Assembly (NCBI GenBank): GCA_019828595.1
Contig: JAHQRK010000060.1
Coordinates: forward strand, 1-64,000
DNA: 64,000 bases
Source: Aphanomyces cochlioides
Lineage: Eukaryota; Oomycota; Saprolegniomycetes; Saprolegniales; Verrucalvaceae
Direction of reading: 5' to 3'
Shown: positions 20,143 through 31,780 of the stretch, piece by piece
Layout: each line of letters begins with the position of its first letter
How positions within the stretch are numbered: the stretch's first letter is position 1
Notes under the pieces: generated by a model
The model's input: only the letters and a program-made list of their open reading frames with translations
Database searches by the model: none
Told to the model about the DNA's origin: nothing
Translations under genes and position numbers: made by a program

Positions 20143-23100
20143 ACTTCCGAATTTGCCTCGTACCCCTCAAGTCAAGAAGTTATCAAGTGCCGCCGCGCTC
20201 AAAATGTCCAACGCCAACAGCTGTTCCGAGCTCCGTGAGACCAACACTCACGGAGTCACCATCATTCCAGGGATTGTATCACCTCACCCACTTTCGTCGT
20301 CCAATCAGGATGGCGGAAGTGGTGTGAGTAATGTCTCTACACCTAACCCTAGGGCCGAAGTGGAGGTCGAGTTCGACCCCAACAGCGTCTCTGGAGACCA
20401 ATCTGCGTCTCGCTCCCCCAGCGCTTCACCTGGTGCTCCACTCGCCGGAGTTCCAGGGGGGGGTCAACCTCAGTGGGTCAGTGGTTGACCCCCAGACCAC
20501 TGTCGTTAACTTGTCTAGCGAAGCCCTCACTCAGGAGGGCGAACCACTGGGGCCTTGTGCCTGTGGTGGCTGCTTCCCTGGACTCCAATTGGAGTCGATC
20601 CCCAGTGAAGGCGGCGAGAAAACGGGGTCCATGCCAGCCCTAGAGGCTACGAGGGCCCCCCCTATGGGCACACCCTGCGGTTCTGTCTACTTCCCCCCAG
20701 GGGCCTCTTCGGAGGGGCGGGGGCGGTATCCCGATTTGGGTTCTCGCCGGAGCAATGGTGTACCCCAGTCACCGTGCTGCGGGGATGGCATGGATTCCCC
20801 TTCTACCCCTGTCACTGGGGGTCTGGCCCCGGCCTTTCTCGTGACCAATGGGACTGAGCCAGCAGCCACCAACCGCGTCGCCCCCTGTGCTGAGCCTCCT
20901 AGAACGGGAGAGGAAGAAGAAAAATCTCAAGAGGACGTGGATATGGTCTCTGGAGACGCCGAGGGGAAGGATTCTACTGAAACCGAGGCCTTAACCGACG
21001 AGGGAAATACTCAAATTCACTCTGAGGTTGATGGGTCAGGCGACATTAACGGCCAAGCGAAGTCGTGTGATACTCCTGGAGAAGTTATTCAAGAGGAACA
21101 ATCGACAAACAATGACAATGACCAGTCAAATCAAGACATTGTCGACAAATCCGTTGCTCAAGGAAATGGCGCTGTTGATCCTCCTACCGCGGCAGACAAA
21201 ATACAAGGCGATCAAGAGCAACAAAACGCTGAAAAGGCCAATCCATGGACGCAAAAGACTCCCGGCAAGGATTCAGCTTCGTCCAAGAAAGATTCCAAGC
21301 AAGGCAATGCCCCCAAAGGCGCGAAACATCGCAACACTGGTGCTCATGCTATTGCCGATGACGATATTGCGCGATGCGAGGCCATGGCGGACGCATTCTA
21401 CAAAGACTCTGGTGACATGGACGCCTTCATTGAAAACATTTTGCTCACCCCCCAGTCCCAAGTGTACGAGCTCACAGTCAAGTTGGGCGAAGGCTACAAG
21501 GACTGGTCCGAAAAAGTCATCTGCGATCAATTTGTCAAGGAAAATCCTGGTTCGTTATGGGGCTCCAAATTTCCGAACATTTTGATCCACAAGAAGAACC
21601 CACAGACCATTGTGATCTCAAGTTACAACTTGTCTACGTGCGTGGAAATGGGAGGCACAACGTTTCGACTTGGTGGCAAAGATTTCCTGGTTCCCAAGTA
21701 CTCGCGTTATGGCAACAACTACTACGTTACGTTCAACAAGGTCAGTCACCCTTCGATGGCCAAGGCAATTGTCAAGAAAATGGCTGCATTGACCAAGTCA
21801 GTGATAGCAGCATTCAACCCTACTGCTGGTCAGAACATCAAGTCGCCGCATTTGAGAGTCATTTTCAAGTCGTCTGCGCCTCCTGCAGTGTTGGTGCCAA
21901 AATCCGGCGACGCACTACGCGAAATCACCATTACGGATCCGTCGGGTCAGCCTTTTGTCGTCGTGTTTCAGCACAAGATCGCTGCTCTGAACAAGACATT
22001 GCCTCCGTCGATTGTTTCACGACGTGCAGAGGCCAAGGCTGAAAAAGCGAAGGCAAAAGCGGCCAAGGCAGCGGCAAAATCTCCTCCGTCAGGAGAAAAA
22101 GAACCTGAACATGATGGAGACGATCATGATCAAGACCCTGGAACAAATGCGGAAGGCAAGGCCGACTCAACTGAGGCATCTGAAGATGGTCAAGATGAAC
22201 AACCACAGCCAACAGCTCCTTCTCATGGCTCTGATGTCGATATGTCTGGTGACAGCGATCCCCCTAACAACAATGGACAAGACAAACAACAAGAAGATGT
22301 GGAAATGTCTACCAACGAATCGCCCGCTCTTGCTCCACCAAGTGAGCAGCCCAAGAACTCGCTGGACCTTCAATTGGTAACGGGCTACCGGTCTGGACCA
22401 GCTCCAAAACGTACTTTGCCTTCGTCCCCACGTTTGGATCCCCTGCCGACATCCAACCGTTTTCATATCCTCGAAGAAGACGACGTGGAACTCTCGTTTG
22501 AAGACTTTGCAGTGCCTCGAATTGTATTGGAAGATTCAAGTGCGCCACGCCCGAAAAAGACCAAAGGCAAAGCGAAGAAACAACGACTTAACAAGTCTGC
22601 TGCAGCCCACCTCGAATTGGCGAAGAAGATCATTCGAGACAAGAAAGTCGAAGGCAGTATCACCGAATGTCAACGCATTTTGCGAGATGATCCTCAGCTC
22701 GTTGCACATGCTATGTACGCACAAGATGAAGACCTCAGTTTGTTTCAGTCACTTGTTGCAACCAAGACTATTGAGCGCAAGATGGCTTTGTTAAAAGCTC
22801 AAGGCAAGCCTCACAACTACAAACATCACGTCAACTTCATGGCTCAATACAAGATTCACCCGTCAGAAATCTTGGAAGAATTGACCACGGACATACCAGA
22901 GATCAAGCGCATCCTCTTTGCACTTGCTACGATTGACTTATTCCTCTCAAATCGGGCCCCAGACCTCTACACAAACTCGGAGGCACTGACTGTTCTATTG
23001 AACCAAGAAGCAACAAGATTGCCTGACACCAACTGCTTGACGGACTGGTCGCTGTTTGCTTTGATCGAAAACTTCAGCGACAATCTCGAGAAGTTCACTT

Positions 23101-23245
23101 TGCCGGCTCCCGTCTTGTCGGCCATCTCGATGCTCAAAAGCATCACCAACAATTACCACATCGACGAGCTCTGCAGCAAAGCTCACCACTCCATGAACGC
23201 CGACGAAATTGATCCCCTCGATTTGGAGGACGATCAACTCTAAGG
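20143..23245 (+). mobile_element. LINE copy P, 5' UTR and whole ORF1, plus strand, cut by H
   Basis: The complete 5' end at 20143 follows Q with one extra G. It runs through ORF1 to CTCTAAGG, two bases past the ORF1 stop codon, where the 3' end of H begins. ORF2 of P and its right flank, predicted to begin CCAGACCTCCAGTGG, are not in the window. Confidence 0.92.
20204..23243 (+). pseudogene. ORF1 of P, single frameshift in a G run
   Basis: ATG at 20204, 61 nt from the element start; stop at 23241-23243. Length is 3,040 nt, one more than intact copies, explained by an 8-G run near 20456-20463 (7 G in E7). Downstream the frame is open for about 930 codons. If the extra G is a read error this is a complete ORF1. 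See E7 for the protein description. Confidence 0.88.
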
Positions 23246-23390
23246 TTAAATGAGTTGTATTAACCTTATTTTTGAGCAAAGGCCCTAATGACTTACTAAT
23301 TTGCCTCGTACTGTATAAATAGAACTTGGAAAACAGAATATGGCAAAGTGGTCATTGAACAGGAGATGAAGTGGTGAGCCGTCAGCTCAC

Positions 23391-26300
23391 TCATGAAACG
23401 ACGCTGTCAGGAATGGCGTGTTGACGTAACCAGGGGTCCGAAGATAGATGCTTGAGCACATTGAATACCTTGGTGTATCCCTTCTTGAGAGGGAGATCAA
23501 CCAGGAGCTGTTGTAGATGTAGCTTGATCAAAGAGGCAGCATGAATGGCAACTTCCATCGGACTCTTCGCTGTGAGGTCGGGTCGAAAGGTGCGATCGGC
23601 ACGTTGGAGCCATATTTGATAATACACGCAGGCTCGGACAATCGGCCAGATCTTCAGATAGCCACGGATGTAGTATCCATCGGACGGCTTGGGCGTCTCG
23701 TAGAACATTTCCAGACACGTGGACGGAAAGGAACACTCGAGCAGTCGCTGGATCGCCTTGAAGAAATACCAAACAGATTGACCATATCCACAAGAGAACA
23801 GGAAGTGCTCGTACGTCTCATTGACACGACAGAAGACACACGTCGGCTTGGGGTCTTGGTACTGAAACAGATATTGCATGGCGTTGGCGCGGAGAAGGGT
23901 CTTGAAAATGAACTCTCCATATCGAGGGAGAATGTGGTCGGGTTGGAGGAAGGCGGCAAGTTGGGTAAGGCGCTTGGGGTCTTCGTAAAAGTTGGATGGC
24001 AGGTTGAGATGCTTGGTAGGAAGAATGGACGAGCTGACAGCTGGAGAAGCTCTGATCTTAGCCGATTTCGAAGTCGCAAGCGCCAACAAGATCGGACTCG
24101 AGTCAGGGTGAATTATCCAGTGCCATTCCATCCATTCAGAGCTTGGCGTCGGCAAGTGGAACACGGGAGCATCCTCTTCAGAAACAATCTCAAACAATCG
24201 TGATAACTTGGTCACCAAGATTGAGATCCATTGTTTCGTTGGAGGGACAAAATTGGCTTGGCGGCAGGCACGGTTGATTTTGTCGAACAAGATCGAAGCT
24301 GGCCAAACTCGCTGACACGGAGTCAACAAATGCGACAACTTCGTGATGTGAAGCGAAGCCAATACATTGGCTTGGTCTTGCGTCGATGTAGAGCACTGAT
24401 CGTATAGGTCTTCGAGTCCAGGCAGATACGAGTTGTGCCAAAGGGGAACATCCAAAGATGAGATGTGATTTGGACAGCCGTACGGAGTCCAGCGGGATTC
24501 AAACCAGCTACTCAATAAGGCTTTCCACATTGGAGTGATATTGGGATTCTTGTACAGTCGTCTGATGAATGCAGAAGAGCCATTTGCCAAGAGGAGATCT
24601 CGGGGGGAACCCCATGGATGAAAAGCCTTCTCGAGGAGAGTATAGCCCGGCGTAATCCAGGCGGACATGGCAGACTTGCGGGGTGGGGTGGTGATGGCTT
24701 GAATGCATCTGATCATGACAGAGCGGTTGTGTTGTTGCCATAAAGCAAGTGCATGGTGCAGGCCTAAGCCACCGGACTTCTTCGGCATGAATAGGATCTC
24801 CTTTTTGATCAAACGGAGGCCATGGACAGAGGAGGATGGGTTGATTTCTTCACCATGCATAAATTGAAGCATGGCCTTGTCGATCTTTTTGGCCAGGTCT
24901 TTGTCGGCAGGGACAAAAGCCAGTTGGTACCATAACACAGGCAGACATATGCTGTGCAGGATAGTGACTTTTCCGGCCATGGTTCGAGCCTTGTAGAGCC
25001 ACAAAGACAAGCGAGCCAAACTTCTCAAACACGTAATTGAAACGTGCCAATGGAGAAAGATTGGGCGCAACCAAGATACCAAGAGCCTTCACGGGACTGT
25101 CGGAAGTAACTTGTAGTGAGGCAAGGTTCCCATTCAACTGGCTGTAGGTCAGAATTTGGGTCTTGTCTACGTTGAGTCGGAAACCAGACTTGTCGCAAAA
25201 GGTTTGAACCAATGCAAGCTGCCGGTGGAGGCACGTCTCATTTGCCGCATAGAGTTGCGAGTCGTCGGCAAAGTAACTCCCAGTGTGGTAGCGATCCCCA
25301 CACTTGATGCCATAGTTGGAGTGTTGCCGTAGGAGTTGGCACATCGGTTCCAAAGCGATCACAAACAGAAGTGGCGACAGTGGATCACCTTGCAACACAC
25401 CGCGTGAGATGTGAACTGGCTTGGACAAGAAGCCGTTCACCAAGATGCGAGACTTGCGGCCCGAGTACAGTACGCGAACCATGTCAACAAAGGTTTCGGG
25501 AAAGCCATAGTGACGGAGGACGCGGAGCAAGTACGCGTGGTCCACGCGATCAAAAGCTTTCTCAAAGTCAAGCAGTGCCACCATCGAGGACGGACTGTGT
25601 AGTTTGATGTGGTGCAGCATGTCATCCAGTCGTGCAATATTGGTTTGGATATTGCTCCGACGGATAAAGCCTTGCTGGTCCGGGTGGATGATGTGTCGAA
25701 TGTGGCGCTGGAGTCGATAAGCCAGAATACTCGTCAGGATTTTCACATCCGTGTTGAGTAGGCTAATGGGCCGATAGTTCTTGGCTTGTGACTTGGGGCC
25801 TTTCTTGTGCAGCAACACCAGCGTACTGACAAGTTGCATGGGAGTCAAGCGAGGGTGAGAATGGAGCTGGTGTGTGAATAGCAGCTCCAATACCAACGAC
25901 CACTTGTGAGGTGCAAGTTTGAGGACTTCGAATGGCAGAGCGTTGGGACCTGGCGCTGAGTTCGAACTGCTGTGTCGAATAGCATGATAGAACTCGTTGG
26001 CGCGCAAGGGAGCCGACAGCTCTTTCTGGGCTTGCTCTGGCAGTTGCTTGTGTCGAGTCAATGGGGTCAGAAATGACGACACTTCGTCTCCAGATCGCTG
26101 CACCTCGGGAGCTGCAAACAAGTCCTTGTAGTAGTCGACCAGGACGTCAGACATGCCTTGTTGATTGGAGACAACATTTCCATTGACATCCACCAACTCT
26201 TTGAAGACTGTCTTCTTCAAGGGGGTAGGGACAGGGGACATGAAGTGGAACTTGGACGAGCGCTCTGCTTTGTACAAGTGAAGTTGGAACGCCTGGTCTT

Positions 26301-27447
26301 GACGAAACTGCTTGTCTCGATCTTGCAGCTCGTGAATTTGCTTTTGAAGGTCTCGCACTCGATCCACCAGCACTGCATCTTGACGCATGTTGGGGACTTG
26401 CAAAAGCGAAGCGATCTCGACAGCTAACTTCTTCAACGGCAGACGTTGTTTCTCCAATCGTTGAGAATGGAATTCTTTGAGTTGGGAGCGGATATCATTG
26501 ACCAGTATGTCGTAGGCCTTGGAGATATTGTGGAATGTTGGAGACTTGTCCAAAAATCGATCCAGACATCCATGAACAATCTCGGCCGCTCGTGGTAGAC
26601 GAAGTAGCCAAGTTGGAGCTTTCCATGATCCAGAGCCATGGCGCAATGTTTGACGCTTTGAGATGATACGACAAGCCACGTGGTCAGCCTGTGGAACGTG
26701 TGGCATGTGCGTCGCCTTCCAATGACGAAGACCCGCCAAGGTGGACGAACAAAAGATGTAGTCGAGTCGGTTGGTGAGTGTGGGACTTGTGAAGGCTCGT
26801 GCCACGGGGTTTTGACGACGAAACAGATCCACCAGAGACAAACTGTGCATCCATTGTTCCAGTTGAAGGGTGCCGGCCATGGTGGAGGTACTGGGTCTCA
26901 ACGAATCCAAATCTTTGTTGAGAGTGCAGTTGAAATCTCCTCCAACAATGTGGAGCGCATGTGGAGGAAAGTCGCGTGGCAATTCTTCGAAGTAACTTGC
27001 TCGTTGTTGGAAGGCTGCCGGCGCATAGATATTGTGGAGAACGACTGTCAGTGGACCCAGAGTACATCGCACTTGTAGATAACGACCACGAAGCACTGGG
27101 TTGACATGAGGGACTTGAGTGGCGTTCTTCAAAGGAGAGTGAGGATGTATCAACGTAGCCAGACCTCCAGTGGCTGGCGACGTGGATACTTCAGGGTAAA
27201 TAGGCTCTTCAAAGAACAAAGAGCCTTCGTGGTTTGTGATGCGTTGCCAATGGAACGCAACACGGTCGTGGAGACTTGGCGTGCGGAAACGGGTTTCTTG
27301 GATAAAGGAAACGTCGTGAACACTTGATAGTTTGTCGAGGATGTACCGATGACTGTTGGAGAAGCCATTGGTGTTGAGGGAGATGATTTGTGGGTCCCAG
27401 TCCACGAGTTCAGTTGGGACATCGGAGAAGTTGTTGTCAATCATCAC
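23391..27447 (-). pseudogene. ORF2 of H, 2-bp deletion in the reverse transcriptase region
   Basis: 4,057 nt against 4,059: CA is missing near 25017 (GCGAGCCAAACTT against GCGAGCCACAAACTT), just after the LARFNYVFEKF segment. This is not a homopolymer change and is probably a real inactivating mutation. The endonuclease, the DFEKAFDRVD and FADD motifs lie upstream of the break; the zinc motif lies downstream. Start MMIDNN at 27447, stop at 23391-23393. Confidence 0.92.
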
Positions 27448-27561
27448 GAGTACAGATGAAAATGAGTAGAATGGAGGGGTCAGAGGGGAGGTTGAAATGG
27501 ATTGAAGCAGGGGATAGAAGCCTTAGAGTTGATCGTCCTCCAAATCGAGGGGATCAATTTC

Positions 27562-27575
27562 GTCGGCGTTCATGG
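27562..27575. repeat. Target-site duplication of I7 (second copy 36109-36122)
   Basis: GTCGGCGTTCATGG, 14 bp, in H ORF1. One additional T lies between the I7 5' end and the right copy. The same 14 bases at 10243-10256 form the left flank of I4. Confidence 0.93.
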
Positions 27576-27721
27576 TTAAATGAGTTGTATTAACCTTATT
27601 TTTGAGCAAAGGCCCTAATGACTTACTAATTTGCCTCGTACTGTATAAATAGAACTTGGAAAACAGAATATGGCAAAGTGGTCATTGAACAGGAGATGAA
27701 GTGAGTGAGCCGTTAGCTCAC
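27576..27721 (-). promoter_or_regulatory. 3' UTR of I7: two hairpins and an inverted copy of the 5' end
   Basis: At 27702-27724 there is a perfect 9-bp stem with a 5-nt loop (TGAGTGAGC / GCTCACTCA); its element-sense 5' arm starts with the ORF2 stop codon. At the very end, GGTTAA-N10-TTAACC (27574-27595) forms a second stem that includes the target's GG. At 27621-27641 lies the inverted counterpart of the element 5' end, sharing AATTTGCCTCGTAC. A TATAAATA box (27644-27651) is on the antisense strand. Conserved 3' hairpins without poly(A) are typical of stringent LINEs, whose reverse transcriptase recognises its own RNA end; that role is inferred here. Confidence 0.7.
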
Positions 27722-30700
27722 TCATGAAACGACGCTGTTAGGAATGATGTGTTGACATAACCAGGGGTCCGAAGATAGATGCTTGAGCACATTGAATACC
27801 TTGGTGTATCCCTTCTTGAGAGGGAGATCAACCAGGAGCTGTTGTAGATGTAGCTTGATCAAAGAGGCAGCATGAATGGCAACTTCCATCGGACTCTTCG
27901 CTGTGAGGTCGGGTCGAAAGGTGCGATCGGCACGTTGGAGCCATATTTGATAATACACGCAGGCTCGGACAATCGGCCAGATCTTCAGATAGCCACGGAT
28001 GTAGTATCCATCGGACGGCTTGGGCGTCTCGTAGAACATTTCCAGACACGTGGACGGAAAGGAACACTCGAGCAGTCGCTGGATTGTCTTGAAGGAATAC
28101 CAAACAGATTGACCATATCCACAAGAGAACAGGAAATGCTCGTACGTCTCATTGACACGACAGAAGACACACGTCGGCTTGGGGTCTTGGTACTGAAACA
28201 GATATTGCATGGCGTTGGCGCGGAGAAGGGTCTTGAAAATGAACTCTCCATATCGAGGGAGGATGTGGTCGGGTTGGAGGAAGGCGGCAAGTTGGGTAAG
28301 GCGCTTGGGGTCTTCGTAAAAGTTGGATGGCAGGTTGAGATGCTTGGTAGGAAGAATGGACGAGCTGGCAGCTGGAGAAGCTCTGATCTTAGCCGATTTC
28401 GAAGTCGCAAACGCCAACAAGATCGGACTCGAGTCAGGGTGTATCATCCAGTGCCATTCCATCCATTCAGAGCTTGGCGTCGGCAAGTGGAACACGGGAG
28501 CATCCTCTTCAGAAACAATCTCAAACAATCGTGATAACTTGGTCACCAAGATTGAGATCCATTGTTTCGTTGGAGGGACAAAATTGGCTTGGCGGCAGGC
28601 ACGGTTGATTTTGTCGAACAAGATCGAAGCTGGCCAAACTCGCTGACACGGAGTCAACAAATGCGACAACTTCGTGATGTGAAGCGAAGCCAATACATTG
28701 GCTTGGTCTTGCGTCGATGTAGAGCACTGATCGTATAGGTCTTCGAGTCCAGGCAGATACGAGTTGTGCCAAAGGGGAACATCCAAAGATGAGATGTGAT
28801 TTGGACAGCCGTACGGAGTCCAGCGGGATTCAAACCAGCTACTCAATAAGGCTTTCCACATTGGAGTGATATTGGGATTCTTGTACAGTTGTCTGATGAA
28901 TGCAGAAGAGCCATTTGCCAAGAGGAGATCTCGGGGGGAACCCCATGGATGAAAAGCCTTCTCGAGGAGAGTATAGCCCGGCGTAATCCAGGCGGACATG
29001 GCAGACTTGCGGGGTGGGGTGGTGATGGCTTGAATGCATCTGATCATGACAGAGCGGTTGTGTTGTTGCCATAAAGCAAGTGCATGGTGCAGGCCTAAGC
29101 CACCGGACTTCTTCGGCATGAATAGGATCTCCTTTTTGATCAAACGGAGGCCATGGACAGAGGAGGATGGGTTGATTTCTTCACCATGCATAAATTGAAG
29201 CATGGCCTTGTCGATCTTTTTGGCCAGGTCTTTGTCGGCAGGGACAAAAGCCAGTTGGTACCATAACACAGGCAGACATATGCTGTGCAGGATAGTGACT
29301 TTTCCGGCCATGGTTCGAGCCTTGTAGAGCCACAAAGACAAGCGAGCCACAAACTTCTCAAACACGTAATTGAAACGTGCCAATGGAGAAAGATTGGGCG
29401 CAACCAAGATACCAAGAGCCTTCACGGGACTGTCGGAAGTAACTTGTAGTGAGGCAAGGTTCCCATTCAACTGGCTGTAGGTCAGAATTTGGGTCTTGTC
29501 TACGTTGAGTCGGAAACCAGACTTGTCGCAAAAGGTTTGAACCAATGCAAGCTGCCGGTGGAGGCACGTCTCATTTGCCGCATAGAGTTGCGAGTCGTCG
29601 GCAAAGTAACTCCCAGTGTGGTAGCGATCCCCACACTTGATGCCATAGTTGGAGTGTTGCCGTAGGAGTTGGCACATCGGTTCCAAAGCGATCACAAACA
29701 GAAGTGGCGACAGTGGATCACCTTGCAACACACCGCGTGAGATGTGAACTGGCTTGGACAAGAAGCCGTTCACCAAGATGCGAGACTTGCGGCCCGAGTA
29801 CAGTACGCGAACCATGTCAACAAAGGTTTCGGGAAAGCCATAGTGACGGAGGACGCGGAGCAAGTACGCGTGGTCCACGCGATCAAAAGCTTTCTCAAAG
29901 TCAAGCAGTGCCACCATCGAGGACGGACTGTGTAGTTTGATGTGGTGCAGCATGTCATCCAGTCGTGCAATATTGGTTTGGATATTGCTTCGACGGATAA
30001 AGCCTTGCTGGTCCGGGTGGATGATGTGTCGAATGTGGCGCTGGAGTCGATAAGCCAGAATACTCGTCAGGATTTTCACATCCGTGTTGAGTAGGCTAAT
30101 GGGCCGATAGTTCTTGGCTTGTGACTTGGGGCCTTTCTTGTGCAGCAACACCAGCGTACTGACAAGTTGCATGGGAGTCAAGCGAGGGTGAGAATGGAGC
30201 TGGTGTGTGAATAGCAGCTCCAATACCAACGACCACTTGTGAGGTGCAAGTTTGAGGACTTCGAATGGCAGAGCGTTGGGACCTGGCGCTGAGTTCGAAC
30301 TGCTGTGTCGAATAGCATGATAGAACTCGTTGGCGCGCAAGGGAGCCGACAGCTCTTTCTGGGCTTGCTCTGGCAGTTGCTTGTGTCGAGTCAATGGGGT
30401 CAGAAATGACGACACTTCGTCTCCAGATCGCTGCACCTCGGGAGCTGCAAACAAGTCCTTGTAGTAGTCGACCAGGACATCAGACATGCCTTGTTGATTG
30501 GAGACAACATTTCCATTGACATCCACCAACTCTTTGAAGACTGTCTTCTTCAAGGGGGTAGGGACAGGGGACATGAAGTGGAACTTGGACGAGCGCTCTG
30601 CTTTGTACAAGTGAAGTTGGAACGCCTGGTCTTGACGAAACTGCTTGTCTCGATCTTGCAGCTCGTGAATTTGCTTTTGAAGGTCTCGCACTCGATCCAC

Positions 30701-31780
30701 CAGCACTGAATCTTGACGCATGTTGGGGACTTGCAAAAGCGAAGCGATCTCGACAGCTAACTTCTTCAACGGCAGACGTTGTTTCTCCAATCGTTGAGAA
30801 TGGAATTCTTTGAGTTGGGAGCGGATATCATTGACCAGCATGTCGTAGGCCTTGGAGATATTGTGGAATGTTGGAGACTTGTCCAAAAATCGATCCAGAC
30901 ATCCATGAACAATCTCGGCCGCTCGTGGTAGACGAAGTAGCCAAGTTGGAGCTTTCCATGATCCAGAGCCATGGCGCAATGTTTGACGCTTTGTGATGAT
31001 ACGACATGCCACGTGGTCAGCCTGTGGAACGTGTGGCATGTGCGTCGCCTTCCAATGACGAAGACCCGCCAAGGTGGACGAACAAAAGATGTAGTCGAGT
31101 CGGTTGGTGAGTGTGGGACTTGTGAAGGCTCGTGCCACGGGGTTTTGACGACGAAACAGATCCACCAGAGACAAACTGCGCATCCATTGTTCCAGTTGAA
31201 GGGTGCCGGCCATGGTGGAGGTACTGGGTCTCAACGAATCCAAATCTTTGTTGAGAGTGCAGTTGAAATCTCCTCCAACAATGTGGAGCGCATGTGGAGG
31301 AAAGTCGCGTGGTAATTCTTCGAAGTAACTTGCTCGTTCTTGGAAGGCTGCCGGCGCATAGATATTGTGGAGAACGACTGTCAGTGGGCCCAGAGTACAT
31401 CGCACTTGTAGATAACGACCACGAAGCACTGGTTTGTCATGAGGGACTTGAGTGGCGTTCTTCAAAGGAGAGTGAGGATGTATCAACGTAGCCAGACCTC
31501 CAGTGGCTGGCGACGTGGATACTTCAGGGTAAATAGGCTCTTCAAAGAACAAAGAGCCTTCGTGGTTTGTGATGCGTTGCCAATGGAACGCAACACGGTC
31601 GTGGAGACTTGGCGTGCGGAAACGGGTTTCTTGGATAAAAGAAACGTCGTGAACACTTGATAGTTTGTCGAGGATGTACCGATGACTGTTGGAGAAGCCA
31701 TTGGTGTTGAGGGAGATGATTTGTGGGTCCCAGTCCACGAGTTCAGTTGGGACATCGGAGAAGTTGTTGTCGGTCATCAC
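27722..31780 (-). CDS. ORF2 of I7: APE endonuclease / reverse transcriptase, intact
   Basis: A 1,352-aa frame from MMTDNN to DPWLCQHIIPNSVVS. All catalytic residues listed for the I4 copy are present (N25, E51, Y141, D171/N173, D229, D255-H256; D627, D728-D729; zinc ligands C1204, C1207, H1215, C1220). It differs from I4 at scattered positions, including EILFMPKK in place of EIIFMPKK near residue 885. With a full 5' end and matched target duplication, it was probably a mobile copy until I8 broke its ORF1. Confidence 0.95.
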   Translation of the reverse strand: MMTDNNFSDVPTELVDWDPQIISLNTNGFSNSHRYILDKLSSVHDVSFIQETRFRTPSLHDRVAFHWQRITNHEGSLFFEEPIYPEVSTSPATGGLATLIHPHSPLKNATQVPHDKPVLRGRYLQVRCTLGPLTVVLHNIYAPAAFQERASYFEELPRDFPPHALHIVGGDFNCTLNKDLDSLRPSTSTMAGTLQLEQWMRSLSLVDLFRRQNPVARAFTSPTLTNRLDYIFCSSTLAGLRHWKATHMPHVPQADHVACRIITKRQTLRHGSGSWKAPTWLLRLPRAAEIVHGCLDRFLDKSPTFHNISKAYDMLVNDIRSQLKEFHSQRLEKQRLPLKKLAVEIASLLQVPNMRQDSVLVDRVRDLQKQIHELQDRDKQFRQDQAFQLHLYKAERSSKFHFMSPVPTPLKKTVFKELVDVNGNVVSNQQGMSDVLVDYYKDLFAAPEVQRSGDEVSSFLTPLTRHKQLPEQAQKELSAPLRANEFYHAIRHSSSNSAPGPNALPFEVLKLAPHKWSLVLELLFTHQLHSHPRLTPMQLVSTLVLLHKKGPKSQAKNYRPISLLNTDVKILTSILAYRLQRHIRHIIHPDQQGFIRRSNIQTNIARLDDMLHHIKLHSPSSMVALLDFEKAFDRVDHAYLLRVLRHYGFPETFVDMVRVLYSGRKSRILVNGFLSKPVHISRGVLQGDPLSPLLFVIALEPMCQLLRQHSNYGIKCGDRYHTGSYFADDSQLYAANETCLHRQLALVQTFCDKSGFRLNVDKTQILTYSQLNGNLASLQVTSDSPVKALGILVAPNLSPLARFNYVFEKFVARLSLWLYKARTMAGKVTILHSICLPVLWYQLAFVPADKDLAKKIDKAMLQFMHGEEINPSSSVHGLRLIKKEILFMPKKSGGLGLHHALALWQQHNRSVMIRCIQAITTPPRKSAMSAWITPGYTLLEKAFHPWGSPRDLLLANGSSAFIRQLYKNPNITPMWKALLSSWFESRWTPYGCPNHISSLDVPLWHNSYLPGLEDLYDQCSTSTQDQANVLASLHITKLSHLLTPCQRVWPASILFDKINRACRQANFVPPTKQWISILVTKLSRLFEIVSEEDAPVFHLPTPSSEWMEWHWMIHPDSSPILLAFATSKSAKIRASPAASSSILPTKHLNLPSNFYEDPKRLTQLAAFLQPDHILPRYGEFIFKTLLRANAMQYLFQYQDPKPTCVFCRVNETYEHFLFSCGYGQSVWYSFKTIQRLLECSFPSTCLEMFYETPKPSDGYYIRGYLKIWPIVRACVYYQIWLQRADRTFRPDLTAKSPMEVAIHAASLIKLHLQQLLVDLPLKKGYTKVFNVLKHLSSDPWLCQHIIPNSVVS

